A stretch of 64,000 nt of DNA from Myxococcales bacterium (GCA_016794505.1 JAEUJZ010000184.1:1-64000); one strand, 5' to 3'. Numbered from the stretch's first letter, positions 46,770 to 56,728 are shown. The notes: generated by a model from the sequence alone, not told the origin. Translations and numbers: made by a program.

Positions 46770-47945
46770 TCAGTGACGCTTACGCGGCAGGTCTTCTTCG
46801 AGCGCCTTGAGATAGTCAATGGGGGGCGCATCACGGCCAGAGAGACGCGGCGGAACTGCGCCGGCCGTCGGACCGAGATCACGCAGGCTGCGCGCCAAGG
46901 ATCGCAAAAGGTCGCGCGTTCCAGGCAGCGATCCCAGGGCAGGCAGCAGATCGGCTTCGCCTTGTCCTTCGGCGATCGCGGCCCCCAGGCTGCGCACGGT
47001 CTCAACGGACAGCCGACCCCGCCGCAGCAGATCTTGCAGCGAGTTGCGCAGCGACTCTAGCGAGTAGGCATGGCGATCGACCATCTCGACCGCGACGCGG
47101 ACCACGGCATCGGCGGCCAAGCGCCCGTCTTCGTGCAGCACCAGCGCCGCCTGGAAATAGTTGTAAATCGGCACCAAGCGCACGCCGTAGCGATCAAAGC
47201 GGCGAGGCGGCGAGCGACGATCCAGGTGGATAAAAATGCGGCCCACGATCTCGTCGCGGAACGGGCTGTCTTCGGCGAACGCGATGGACGCCTTGGCCGC
47301 GTCGTCCTGCGTGCGGGAATAGACCGACTCAAACAGTGCCACTGTGCGGGCTGCGTCGTCGGGATAGGTGCCGACGCGCTGCAGGATCTCTTCAAGCAAG
47401 GTCCGCGGCACGCGCCCGCGCAGCAGGTCGCCGTACAGCGAATAGATGAACGCGTCGGACTCGGCGTCGTCGCCAAAGCAGATCTCGCGGGCGCTGTGGG
47501 CGACACCGGCCCGGCCGGCTAGAAGCGCGGGAAGCTTGTACCCCACCTGTTCGCGCAGGGCGCGAAAGCGACCCGTCAGCAAGTTGCGCAGGTTTGGCTT
47601 CAGGATGAACTCGTCGAACTCGATGCCGTCGAGGCGTAGCTTTTCGGTCAGCACGCGTCGCATCTGCCGCGGACTGCCCGAGACAAAGCAGACACGCGTC
47701 GTCTCGCCGGGGCGGGTCGATTGTCGAAGCTCGCGCAGCAGCGTCGCTGCGCCGGGGACATTGCGCTTGTCGATGGCGCGCTCGATGGCTGTGCGCAGAA
47801 GCGCTCGCACGCTGTCGAAGTCGGTCTGCAAGTACGTCTTGTCGAGATCCCAGCGATAGATGTACGTCACGGTTGGCCGATCGCCCGACGGAAACGAGGG
47901 GTCGCTCGACGAATGCGCAGAGGGGGGAGTGCTGGGCGTAGACAT
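46770..47945 (-). CDS. App1-like (DUF2183) HAD-type phosphatase
   Basis: 391 residues. The HAD motif is YRWDLDKTYLQTDF (DxDxT-type), followed by VCFVSGSPRQM and ICFGDDAESDAFIYSLYGD, as in the catalytic domain of the phosphatidate phosphatase App1/DUF2183 family. A disordered N-terminal 25 residues and a C-terminal region without recognised domain flank it. It starts 13 bp after the plsX stop, suggesting joint action in phospholipid turnover: PlsX feeds phosphatidate synthesis, and a phosphatase of this type could remove the phosphate. Cytosolic or membrane-associated. The substrate is inferred from family and neighbour. Confidence 0.78.
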   Translation of the reverse strand: MSTPSTPPSAHSSSDPSFPSGDRPTVTYIYRWDLDKTYLQTDFDSVRALLRTAIERAIDKRNVPGAATLLRELRQSTRPGETTRVCFVSGSPRQMRRVLTEKLRLDGIEFDEFILKPNLRNLLTGRFRALREQVGYKLPALLAGRAGVAHSAREICFGDDAESDAFIYSLYGDLLRGRVPRTLLEEILQRVGTYPDDAARTVALFESVYSRTQDDAAKASIAFAEDSPFRDEIVGRIFIHLDRRSPPRRFDRYGVRLVPIYNYFQAALVLHEDGRLAADAVVRVAVEMVDRHAYSLESLRNSLQDLLRRGRLSVETVRSLGAAIAEGQGEADLLPALGSLPGTRDLLRSLARSLRDLGPTAGAVPPRLSGRDAPPIDYLKALEEDLPRKRH

Positions 47946-47957
47946 GACTCCCTGGCT

Positions 47958-49061
47958 CTACGCCGACACCGGGGGATCGACGCGCGGGATCTCGCGCAGG
48001 GCCCGTTCGATCTCTTGCACCATGCCGGTTGCGACGGTCTTGGCGGCCACTTTGACGGCGTTTTGGATGGCGTGCGACTGGCTGCGTCCGTGCGCTTTGA
48101 TCATCACGCGATCAAAGCCCAGAAGCGGCGCGCCGCCGTACTGCTTCCAGTCCGTTAGCTCTTTCAATCGCCCGATGCCGCCCGAGAGCATGGCCAGGCC
48201 CGCTCGCCACATCAGCTTTTCTTTGTAGGCATAGCTGGCCAAGCGCACAACCGTCTCCGAGACGCCTTCGAGCATCTTGAGGACGACGTTGCCGACGAAG
48301 CCACTGCACACGATGACGTCCGCGCTGCCGCGTGGAATATCGACGCCTTCGACGTTGCCGATGAAGTTGATGCCGGACATCTGCGACAGTCGCGCGTACG
48401 CTTCGGCGACCTCTTTGGGGCCCTTGCCAGCCTCGGCACCGTTCGACAGCAGCGCCACCTTGGGGCGGGCATTTTTTGACACGCGCGAGGCATAGCCAGC
48501 GCCCATCACGGCAAACGTACACAGATCATCGGCCGTCACGTCCAGCGTCGCTCCTACGTCGAGCAGCAGCGAGAACGGATCGTCTTTTTCCCCGCGGCGC
48601 ATCTCGGTCGGATAGACCGCAGCCAGCGCGCAGCGCCGCACTCCTTCGAGGCGGCGGAAATAGCGCTGGCAGGCCAAGACGGAAGCGCCCGTGTTGCCCG
48701 CCGAGACCAGCGCATCGGCACGGCCCTCGGCACAGAGGCGAGCGGCAACCGCGATGCTGGCATCGGGCTTCGCATCCAAGGCCACCCTCGGCGACTCATC
48801 CATGGCCACGGCATCTTTGGCATGGTGAATGGCAATTCGCTCGGCATCGTGGCGAATCTCATACAGCAGCGCCGACAGCCGTGGCGCATCGCCGACGAGC
48901 AGCAAGTGCAACGGACGCTCACCGCTGCGCCGCTCGATCGACAGCGCCGCTGCGGCTTTGACCACTTCCTCGGGACCAAGATCACCGCCCATGGCATCCA
49001 TGGCGATGGTCAGCGGCGCAGCAGCCGGGACAGAAGCAGAGCCAGAAGCTGGAACCGACAT
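47958..49061 (-). CDS. plsX: Phosphate acyltransferase PlsX
   Basis: 367 residues from ATG 49061. Typical PlsX motifs: IAMDAMGGDLGPEEVV, SAGNTGASVLACQRYF, LLSNGAEAGKGPKEV, FIGNVEGVDI, IVCSGFVGNVVLKMLEGV and PLLGFDRVMIKAHGRS. It forms acyl-phosphate from acyl-ACP for glycerolipid synthesis on the inner membrane surface. Usually plsX sits with rpmF and fab genes; here it is followed instead by an App1-like phosphatase gene. A short Ala/Ser tail precedes the family domain. Confidence 0.96.
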   Translation of the reverse strand: MSVPASGSASVPAAAPLTIAMDAMGGDLGPEEVVKAAAALSIERRSGERPLHLLLVGDAPRLSALLYEIRHDAERIAIHHAKDAVAMDESPRVALDAKPDASIAVAARLCAEGRADALVSAGNTGASVLACQRYFRRLEGVRRCALAAVYPTEMRRGEKDDPFSLLLDVGATLDVTADDLCTFAVMGAGYASRVSKNARPKVALLSNGAEAGKGPKEVAEAYARLSQMSGINFIGNVEGVDIPRGSADVIVCSGFVGNVVLKMLEGVSETVVRLASYAYKEKLMWRAGLAMLSGGIGRLKELTDWKQYGGAPLLGFDRVMIKAHGRSQSHAIQNAVKVAAKTVATGMVQEIERALREIPRVDPPVSA

Positions 49062-49193
49062 ACTTCGCCGACGATATCACGCCGCGGCGAGCGGGCCCTA
49101 ACGCAATTTCCCAGTCGGGTCCATGGCTCGCGCACAGCCGGAATGCCCCAGGCGAACGGCAGCCTCACCCGCTGAGTGTGCTAGCGTGCCTGC

Positions 49194-49982
49194 GTGCCTG
49201 TTTATCGTCTGACGATTGCCTATCGGGGCGGCGAGTTCTGCGGCTGGCAGAGCCAGCACAACGGGACCAGCGTGCAGTCTGTCCTGGAAGACGCGCTCGG
49301 CCGGCTATTCGGCCAGCCCATTCGCTGCCGCGCCGCTGGGCGCACCGACGCGGGCGTCCACGCGATGGGTCAGGTGGTCAGCTTTTTTTGCGAACGCATC
49401 CTGCCCGAGCGGGCGCTAATCCACGGCACCAACCACTTCCTGCCGTCTGCGGTGGGGGTCTTGGCTGCGACCGTCGCTGCAGACGACTTTGATGCGCGCT
49501 TCTCGGCGTCGGGAAAGCTGTATCGCTATCAGATCTGGAACGCGCCCGTACGCTCGCCGCTGCACCAGGACACGCACTGGCACATCATGCAGCCCTTGCA
49601 GCATGAGGCGATGCAGAAGGCGGCGGCGCTGCTCGTCGGTCGCCATGACTTCCGGGCCTTTCGCGCAGCCGATTGCGAGCGCAAGACCACCACGCGGCTG
49701 GTGCGGCGGCTCGATGTCCTGGTGCCAGCACAGCCCGACGCGCTGCCGTTTGCCACGACCGGCTCGCCCGTGATTCACATCGAGGTCAGCGCCACGGCCT
49801 TTCTGAAGAACATGGTACGCATCCTCGTCGGGACGCTGGCGCAGGTCGGACGCGGCCGAATGTCCGTCGAGCATGTGGCCATGCTGCTGCAGTCCGGTGA
49901 TCGAACGCAGGCGGGGCCCACGGCGCCTGCGCATGGCCTGACCTTGGTCTCTGTCGAGTACGGGCCGCGCACAGGCGTGTAG
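49194..49982 (+). CDS. truA: tRNA pseudouridine synthase A
   Basis: 262 residues from GTG 49194. The catalytic Asp52 lies in CRAAGRTDAGVHAMGQ, and other TruA blocks are LTIAYRGGEFCGWQ, YRYQIWN, HDFRAFRA and FLKNMVRILVGTL. TruA isomerises U38-U40 in the tRNA anticodon arm. The gene is divergent from plsX with 132 bp between them. No ATG alternative is available near the start. Confidence 0.96.
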   Translation: MPVYRLTIAYRGGEFCGWQSQHNGTSVQSVLEDALGRLFGQPIRCRAAGRTDAGVHAMGQVVSFFCERILPERALIHGTNHFLPSAVGVLAATVAADDFDARFSASGKLYRYQIWNAPVRSPLHQDTHWHIMQPLQHEAMQKAAALLVGRHDFRAFRAADCERKTTTRLVRRLDVLVPAQPDALPFATTGSPVIHIEVSATAFLKNMVRILVGTLAQVGRGRMSVEHVAMLLQSGDRTQAGPTAPAHGLTLVSVEYGPRTGV

Positions 49983-50078
49983 GTCTGGGTACGCACCGCC
50001 GTTTGGCGTCGGCAGATGCGACGAGGCTCAGCCCGCCCGGTGCGAGCCGGGCGCGAGACGTCGGGACTGTTTGCCGGG

Positions 50079-50110
50079 TCGCTATCGCGGAATCGCTATC
50101 GCGGAATCGC
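50079..50110. repeat. 14-bp tandem repeat between convergent genes
   Basis: Two perfect copies of TCGCTATCGCGGAA (50079-50092, 50093-50106) plus TCGC lie in the gap between truA and the convergent DUF11 gene. No stable hairpin with a T-run was seen nearby. Function unknown. Confidence 0.75.
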
Positions 50111-50152
50111 AAGGCGGCCGAAGCCCAGCGAGGGCAGAGGAGGGGAGGGGCG

Positions 50153-53100
50153 CTACGCGAGGAAGGATCGCCGACGGCGCAGGGCCGCGAGCGACAACAT
50201 CAGGCCCAGAGCGAAGAAGATCGGCGTGCGCGCATCCTGTCCGGCTCGCGTCGCGCTCCCTGTCGTCGAGCAGGCGAAGCCACCGCCGGTCAAGCGGAAG
50301 GCCTGCGAGGTGGCGATGTTGTTCTTCGCCACGGGGTCTTCGTTGTTGCTGGCACCGATGGTGGCGCGCGTCACCGGGACGGCGTTGCCTTCGGTCTTGG
50401 GCAGCTTCACGCGCAGCGTCAGATCCGGCGCCGTCATGCCCGAGCCCACCGATTCACGGGTACACAGGAACACGTTGGCGTCGCGAGCGCAGGTCCAGCC
50501 CGCACCGCTCGGTCCATCGATCAGCTCAGATCCAGGAGGCGTGACGACGGTGACCACGGGGTTGCGTACGGCATCGGGTCCGTTGTTGCGTGCTTCGACG
50601 GTGTACGTCACCTCGCTGCCCGGATTCGGGGCCGACGGATCGGCGCTGATACGCACCTGCAGATCCGATGCGGTCTTCGGGTTGATGCCGACATCCACCG
50701 CGGCGCTGTTGTTGCTGAGGTCGGTGTCCTCAGTCGACGGCGAGCTTACGACGCCCGCGACCACGCCGGGATCTTTGCCCATCTCGCTTGGCACGGGCGT
50801 GTTGACCTTGATGGTGATCGGCGGCGCATCACCCGGCTGCAGCGCCGAGTTGTAATAGCAGGTAAAGCTGAAGCTGCTCTGCATGCAGGTCCAGCCCATG
50901 CCCTTGGCCGGCTGCGTGATCGTGCTACCCGCTGGCACCGTGAACGTGACGCTGGGGAACTGCGAGGCGGCCGGGCCCTTGTTGCTGGCCTGCAGCGTGT
51001 ACGTGATCTCGGTGCCGGCACCTGCAATCGTCGGCGACTTGGCGATGGTCAGGGCCAGATCCGTCTTCGACGAAGGCGAAAGCGGTCGCTTGTCGACCAC
51101 GGCCGTGTTGTTGCCCATGTTGGGATCTTGGTTGTTTGGTGCGTCGACCACCACCGATACATCCGGCGTTCCCGACGTCAGATCGACCGTCGGATAGCGC
51201 ACCTTCACCGTGATCGGCGGCGCATCCCCCTTGGCCAGCGGTCCGCGCGTGCAGATCGCTGTGGTGTTGTTTTGCGCGCAGATCCAGCCGTCTCCCGTCG
51301 CGGGTTGCGTGATGACGACGCCTGGTGGCAGGTTGAAGATCACCGCCGGATCTTGCACCGTGTCGGGTCCACGATTGCTGGCGATGCCGGTATAGGTCAC
51401 CGTGTCGCCCGGCTTGGGGTTCAGGTTGTCGGCGGTGATGCGCACGCTCAGGTCCGACCCAGTCTTGGGCTGGCCCGCGGCGATGGGCTGGCTGTCTGTG
51501 TTGTTGCCCAGGTTGGGATCGCGGGTACCCGGCGAAGCCACGACTCCGATCACCGAGCCGGGGTTTGTCGCCATCGGCGCGATGATCTTGACGACGATGG
51601 CCGGGGCCATGCCCGTCGGCAGCGGTCCGGTAATGCAGGTGTACGCACCCACGGACAGCGCGCAAGCCCAGCCATTTCCCGTCGCGGGTTGCGTGACTAG
51701 CGAGCTTCCTGGCAGCGTGAAGCTGACCGTTGCGGGCGCCGATGTGTCCGGTCCTTGGTTCTGTACTTGGAACGTAAAGGTTGCTTCGCTGCCGGGCCCT
51801 GCCGTCGTCGGAGTCTTGCTGACAGTCAGCGAAAGATCCGCGGTCGGCATCGGCTTTACCGCGCCGACATCGATCATCGCTGAGTTGTTGCTCGGGCTGG
51901 GATCGATGCTGCCCATCGAGGTCACCATGCCCGCGACCTGCGGTGTCGGGGCTCCCGGTGTATCGCTGGGCGTCTTGAACTTGATCGAAAGCGGTGGCGC
52001 CGTCTGCCCGGCTGGAAGATCGACCTTCATGCTGCAGGTGTACGTCGTGCCTTCGTTGGTGCAGCCCCACTGCGACATCGTGTCAGACGGCGGCGGCGGC
52101 GGCTGGGTCACTGCACTTCCCGGCGGAATGGTAAAGGTCACCATCGGCCGCTGCGCTGCATCCGGGCCGTTGTTCTTGGTCGTCGCGGTCACCGTCGTCT
52201 CGGTCCCTGGAGTCGGCGACTCGGGCGTCTTGCTCAGCGTGAGCTCAAGGTCCGACTTGGGAATCGTGATCACTGCGCCCTGAATCGGCACCATCGCCGT
52301 GCCCGTGTTGTTCGCCGTCATCAGATCGACATAACCAGGCGGTGGCTGCGCCGTGACCGTCAGGTTCAGCGTCGGCGATGGGCTCATCGTCGGCACCTTG
52401 CTGCGGATGTTGAATGTCAGCGTGCCACCGACGGGAAGATCGACAAGCTGGGGCAGTGCGCCGGTTCCAGACACGGTGCCGTTGGGGCAGACCGCGCCCC
52501 CAGCGCCGCTGCACATCCAGCTAACCTCGTTCGGCATGACGCCCGCGGGCAGCGTCGTCGCGATCTCTGCGGCGTTGGCGATGTTTTCGCCCTTGTTCGT
52601 CACCGTCGCGGTGAAGTCGGCATTGCTGCCCGGCTGCACCTGCGAAGGCGGAGCCGTCAGCTTGACCTCGATGTCCGACGGAACGCAGATTGGGTAATAG
52701 CTCGGCAGTCCCGCGACCGTCGGCTGACGCGGCAGCATGACCACGCGACCGTCGTTGCCGTTGGTCGCTCCGTTCACGGGGAACTTGGCCATGGTCATCG
52801 CCGCTGAGGTACCTGCAGGTCCGCCCCTGGCCGACGTCGTCGGGATACCGCCCGTGACATACGCAATCAAGCCGCCGCTGCCACCGCCGCCTGTGCCATC
52901 GGCCTCGTTTAGGTCAGCAGGCTGGCGCTTCTGGTTGCCGCCGTATCCACCGTTGGCCTCGATGCGCAGATCCTTGGGCAGCGGAGCCGCCGTCAACATG
53001 AACACCGTGCCACCACCGCCGCCACCGCCTGCGGCATCGTTGTGGGCGTTTGCCGTGTCCGCGCCGTCGCCGCCATTGGCGCTGATGATGCCCGTGCTCG

Positions 53101-54421
53101 GGCCAGGCACTGCGATGCTGCCGCTGACCACGAACACCAGGCCACCGCCGTTGCCGCCGTTGCCACCTGAGTTGTTGTCTTGATCGCCGGCACCGCCGCC
53201 GCCACCCAAGAACACCTGGAAGCCCAGGTTGGGGTTGAGCGGTCGACCGCCCAGTCCGCCGACGTCTTGCCGATAGTCGCCGCCCCACTTCATCAGCGTG
53301 GGGCCATCCATCGTCGGGTCGGTAAACACCCCGGCCAGCGGTCGCGAGAACGAGTGTCCGCCGCGGCCTCCCCCAGTCGAGGTGCTGGGCTTGTTGCCGT
53401 TGTCTTTGTACGCGGGCTCTAGCTGCCAGGCCATCATCCCGCCGACAGCCGTCAGGTCCATGATGCCCAGGCCGTTCCACAGGGCAGGATCACCGCCGCC
53501 GCCGCCGCCACCGCCGCCAGCATTGTGGGCGTTGCCGCCGCCGCCGCCGTTCGCGACCGCGCCGCGGCCGAACTTGCCCATGATGTTCATCTGGTAGTCG
53601 TCTTGCGACCCCGCGATGCTCTCGCCTTTTTCGGCGCCTTGCATCGGGTCGGTCGTCCGCATGGTCACGACCTTGGGGCTGCCTGCAGCATTCGATGCAG
53701 GATCCACCTTGCCACCGCGGAAGCCCTGGGCCGTCGCGTCGATGGCGCCGGCAATGGTCAGCTTGTTGAGTACGTGCAGCGCGATGACGCCGCCCACCTT
53801 GCCATCCCATGCCCTCGCCACGACCGAGGCGCCTGGCTGCACGGTCAGGTTGGCAAACTGCGGGATGCGGATGACCTGCGCGCCTGCTGGAATGCGGTAG
53901 TCGTTTTTGACGCCGCCGCAGCCACCCAGCGTGATGACATTGCCCGCCAAGCTATCGACGGTAACGACTTCGTAATAGCCGGCGCCGTTTACAGCCGTGA
54001 CGTTGCCATACAGCTTGGGATCGTCGGTGCTGTCAACCGCTGCGCCCTGCGGTTGATACAGCATCAGCAGGTCGCCTTTTTTCAGCGGCATGCCGTTCGT
54101 TGGGTTGTTGAGCTCGGCGATGTTCATCACCGTGATCGCGTTGGCGCCCGGCGCGACCGAGATGCCTAGCTGGCTGTAGCTATTGAGCACGGTGTTGGCC
54201 ATCGTGACGGTGTAGTCGCCGTCTTGCCCGGCCAACGACTGCACGACTTGGCCGATAGGCGGCGCCTGCGGACTGGCCATCGAGGGCGCTTGTCCCGACG
54301 GCACATCGGCCGATTCTTGCAGCGCGCAGCCAGCCAACGTCACCAGGCCGACCAGCGTGCGCAGACGGACGGCCCGTCGCACGCGAGACTTCGCAGAAGG
54401 CATATCACGTAAGGTCTGCAT
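50153..54421 (-). CDS. Giant surface protein: Gly-rich domain, six DUF11 repeats, MYXO-CTERM-like tail
   Basis: 1422 residues from ATG 54421 (AGGAG 6 nt upstream). The N-terminus carries a lipobox-like TLAGC after a hydrophobic segment. A beta-rich domain (LTIAGAIDATAQGFRGG) with several long glycine runs fills about residues 60-540. Six DUF11 repeats of about 125 residues follow, each starting like SDLELTLSKTPESPTPG and containing TNKG/NNGPD and a WxC motif. The end is GGGFACSTTG, a polar stretch, a hydrophobic helix and RRRRS, matching the tail of the 16795-19302 protein. The OmpA-TSP3 gene lies 12 bp upstream. Likely a stalk or adhesin at the cell surface, with six Ig-like domains as spacer. 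Confidence 0.88.
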   Translation of the reverse strand: MQTLRDMPSAKSRVRRAVRLRTLVGLVTLAGCALQESADVPSGQAPSMASPQAPPIGQVVQSLAGQDGDYTVTMANTVLNSYSQLGISVAPGANAITVMNIAELNNPTNGMPLKKGDLLMLYQPQGAAVDSTDDPKLYGNVTAVNGAGYYEVVTVDSLAGNVITLGGCGGVKNDYRIPAGAQVIRIPQFANLTVQPGASVVARAWDGKVGGVIALHVLNKLTIAGAIDATAQGFRGGKVDPASNAAGSPKVVTMRTTDPMQGAEKGESIAGSQDDYQMNIMGKFGRGAVANGGGGGNAHNAGGGGGGGGGDPALWNGLGIMDLTAVGGMMAWQLEPAYKDNGNKPSTSTGGGRGGHSFSRPLAGVFTDPTMDGPTLMKWGGDYRQDVGGLGGRPLNPNLGFQVFLGGGGGAGDQDNNSGGNGGNGGGLVFVVSGSIAVPGPSTGIISANGGDGADTANAHNDAAGGGGGGGTVFMLTAAPLPKDLRIEANGGYGGNQKRQPADLNEADGTGGGGSGGLIAYVTGGIPTTSARGGPAGTSAAMTMAKFPVNGATNGNDGRVVMLPRQPTVAGLPSYYPICVPSDIEVKLTAPPSQVQPGSNADFTATVTNKGENIANAAEIATTLPAGVMPNEVSWMCSGAGGAVCPNGTVSGTGALPQLVDLPVGGTLTFNIRSKVPTMSPSPTLNLTVTAQPPPGYVDLMTANNTGTAMVPIQGAVITIPKSDLELTLSKTPESPTPGTETTVTATTKNNGPDAAQRPMVTFTIPPGSAVTQPPPPPSDTMSQWGCTNEGTTYTCSMKVDLPAGQTAPPLSIKFKTPSDTPGAPTPQVAGMVTSMGSIDPSPSNNSAMIDVGAVKPMPTADLSLTVSKTPTTAGPGSEATFTFQVQNQGPDTSAPATVSFTLPGSSLVTQPATGNGWACALSVGAYTCITGPLPTGMAPAIVVKIIAPMATNPGSVIGVVASPGTRDPNLGNNTDSQPIAAGQPKTGSDLSVRITADNLNPKPGDTVTYTGIASNRGPDTVQDPAVIFNLPPGVVITQPATGDGWICAQNNTTAICTRGPLAKGDAPPITVKVRYPTVDLTSGTPDVSVVVDAPNNQDPNMGNNTAVVDKRPLSPSSKTDLALTIAKSPTIAGAGTEITYTLQASNKGPAASQFPSVTFTVPAGSTITQPAKGMGWTCMQSSFSFTCYYNSALQPGDAPPITIKVNTPVPSEMGKDPGVVAGVVSSPSTEDTDLSNNSAAVDVGINPKTASDLQVRISADPSAPNPGSEVTYTVEARNNGPDAVRNPVVTVVTPPGSELIDGPSGAGWTCARDANVFLCTRESVGSGMTAPDLTLRVKLPKTEGNAVPVTRATIGASNNEDPVAKNNIATSQAFRLTGGGFACSTTGSATRAGQDARTPIFFALGLMLSLAALRRRRSFLA

Positions 54422-54433
54422 AGTTGCTCCTGC

Positions 54434-56560
54434 CTAATTGCCCTTCTTTGGGGTCTTCGCACCACCCTGCTTGCCGCCGACGGGACGCTTGGCGGGACGC
54501 GGGGCAGCGGGTGAGTTGTCGCTTTGATCCGGCGAGACCGGCACCTCGACCTGGCTGGCGTCGATGGACTTGACGCTGCTCGACTGCGGCGGGTCGATGA
54601 TCACGAACTCGACGCGGCGATTCCGTTCACGTCCTTGCGGCGTGTCGTTGGTCGCTATGGGGTTCCACGGACCATAGCCCAGCGACTGCAGGCGCGACTC
54701 TTCGACACCGTGCTCGATCAGCCAGCGCTTGACGCTGCGGGCGCGGCGCTCGGACAGATCGCGGTTCCACTCGGGCTTGCCGCGGTTGTCGGTGTGGCCC
54801 TCGATGGACACCTTCTTGATCTCGGGCGAGGCCTTGAGGACGTCGGCCACCGACTGCAGGACCGGATAGCTCTCTTGCAGGATGATGTCCTTGTTGGTGG
54901 CGAAGAACACCGGCTTGACGATGGCGATCTTGCCTTCCTTGAACTCGACCAAGCTCGGGCAGCCATGCTTCGCCGGGTCGACGTTGGGCACACCCGCCTT
55001 GTCAGGGCAGGCATCCTGCGAGTCGGGGATCTTGTCGCTGTCGCGGTCCTTGTCGACCCATGGGCAGCCGAGGCGGCTGGGGTCGGGACGCGCGCCCTTG
55101 GGCTCATCCGGGCACTGATCCTGCGGGTCGACAACGCCGTCGTTATCGCGGTCTGGCGTCGGGCAGCCTGGCTTGTCAGCGTCGGGGAAGTTGCCCTTGT
55201 GAACGTCGGGGCACTGGTCTTCGCTGTCCAGGAAACCATCGCCGTCGCGGTCTTTGTCAATCTGCGGGCAGCCTGGCTTTTCGGGATCGGGACGCAGGCC
55301 CTGCGGCGTCTCGGGGCAGCGGTCGTCGATGTCAAAGATGCCGTCGCCGTCGCGATCGCGCAGCGGGCAGCCGAGCTTGCTGGGATCAGGACGTACACCC
55401 TGCGGCTCGTCGGGGCACAGATCCAGCTTGTCGACGACACGGTCGCGATCGCGATCCGGGCAGCCCGTCGTCGCTGGATCCGTCGTGCGGATGCCCGGCG
55501 TGTCGGGGCAGGCATCGCCCTTGTCGGGAATGCCATCGTTGTCGCGGTCGCTCGGCGGCTCGGGTTTGACCTCGCGAATCGGCGCATAGGCCAAGCGCAA
55601 GAGCGCGCGTCCGTCGGGGGTACCCGGCGTGCGCAGCGTACCCAAGCCACCCGCAAGCCCAATCTGGAACACGCTCGCGATGTTGTAGTGCAGGCCCAGC
55701 AGAAGCTCCAAGCTGGTGTAGTCGCGCGAGAACGGCTTGACCTGCACGGTGTCGTTGCCCAGCACGGCCGTCGACAGCACCGCTTCCGGCACGATGGCAA
55801 AGCGCTTGTTCACACTGGCATAGCCAAGCGCCACGCCGATCTGCACTTCGGATCCGACAGTGCTGCCCACTGGGTCGGCGTCGCCAAGCTGCGCGGGCGA
55901 GCGATACAGGAAGCCGCCCGTCAACGACCAAAAGATCGAGCTTGCGATGCCACCCAAGACCAGCTTGGGCATGATGCGGAAGGCAGAGTCGCTGGATGTC
56001 GGCGACACTCCGACGCTGGTGAACTGACGCAGCGGGATCCAGCCCAAGGCGCCGATGGAGAGCGACGCGCCGCTGCGATATGGCTGACCCGCGATGCGCA
56101 GCATCAGCCCGACGCGCGGGTCCCCCACGACGACGCCACTTGTCGGCTTGACGCCTGCTGTCTCGGTGCCGCGCTCAAGCAGCGTGATGGGCAGCGACGC
56201 CGTGATCAGCACGCGGTCGAGGAAAGAAAACGCCAGGTCGGCATGCCCCAAGAGCTGGTGGGCGATGACCGCCTGCGACGGCTCGACCTTGTCGCCGATG
56301 ACGGGGCCGTACTGCAAGGGGTTGTGGCCGTAGTTCAGCGTGATCCCGCCCGCGAAGTACCGCGTCGACGAGTACCACGGGTGATCGACCCAGAACGACC
56401 ACTCGCCGGCTGCTGTCGGTTCGTAGCGGTTCAGCGTAAAGCCCTGCAGCGTCGTGGCTGGGGCGGTCTGCGCCGCGACGGGTGTGCTGTGGAACAGGCC
56501 AAGGCCTCCACAGACGGCCACGGTCGCGAGCAGCCTCTGCACGGTTCTTCTCTGTCGCAC
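54434..56560 (-). CDS. OmpA-family outer membrane protein with six thrombospondin type-3 repeats
   Basis: 708 residues from GTG 56560, chosen for GGAGGA 7 nt upstream and a clean signal peptide (RLLATVAVCGGLGLF...AAQ). The frame is open to 56815 but non-coding there. A barrel-like domain begins LQGFTLNRYEPTAAGEW; six type-3 repeats follow (DRDNDGIPDKGDACP and variants with GCP spacers); the OmpA domain has SIEGHTDNRGKPEWNRDLS with Asp and Arg ligands. A Lys/Pro-rich tail of about 50 residues ends the protein. It is paralogous to 19302-21200 over its length. The DUF11 gene 12 bp downstream makes a two-gene surface module. Confidence 0.93.
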   Translation of the reverse strand: MRQRRTVQRLLATVAVCGGLGLFHSTPVAAQTAPATTLQGFTLNRYEPTAAGEWSFWVDHPWYSSTRYFAGGITLNYGHNPLQYGPVIGDKVEPSQAVIAHQLLGHADLAFSFLDRVLITASLPITLLERGTETAGVKPTSGVVVGDPRVGLMLRIAGQPYRSGASLSIGALGWIPLRQFTSVGVSPTSSDSAFRIMPKLVLGGIASSIFWSLTGGFLYRSPAQLGDADPVGSTVGSEVQIGVALGYASVNKRFAIVPEAVLSTAVLGNDTVQVKPFSRDYTSLELLLGLHYNIASVFQIGLAGGLGTLRTPGTPDGRALLRLAYAPIREVKPEPPSDRDNDGIPDKGDACPDTPGIRTTDPATTGCPDRDRDRVVDKLDLCPDEPQGVRPDPSKLGCPLRDRDGDGIFDIDDRCPETPQGLRPDPEKPGCPQIDKDRDGDGFLDSEDQCPDVHKGNFPDADKPGCPTPDRDNDGVVDPQDQCPDEPKGARPDPSRLGCPWVDKDRDSDKIPDSQDACPDKAGVPNVDPAKHGCPSLVEFKEGKIAIVKPVFFATNKDIILQESYPVLQSVADVLKASPEIKKVSIEGHTDNRGKPEWNRDLSERRARSVKRWLIEHGVEESRLQSLGYGPWNPIATNDTPQGRERNRRVEFVIIDPPQSSSVKSIDASQVEVPVSPDQSDNSPAAPRPAKRPVGGKQGGAKTPKKGN

Positions 56561-56728
56561 GAGATTCCTCCACGAGGGATCAGCAAACACTCTCGACCCA
56601 TTGAGAGTCATGCTTGGTAGCGTACTCCGCTTAGTTCGCGAAGAGAATGGGCTTTTGCACGAAACGTTTTCGCAAGTCCTTGCCGCGACTCGGTTTCTGG
56701 CTGCAAGCGAACCCATCACAGATGAGGG

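Noticed and set aside
50003..51700. Plus-strand open frame of 565 codons
   Set aside because: It is the complement of the DUF11 gene at 50153-54421, rich in Arg/His, with no signal, motifs or ribosome site.
54524..56620. Plus-strand open frame of 698 codons
   Set aside because: It is a shadow of the OmpA-TSP3 gene; repeats in it only mirror the type-3 repeats of the real gene.
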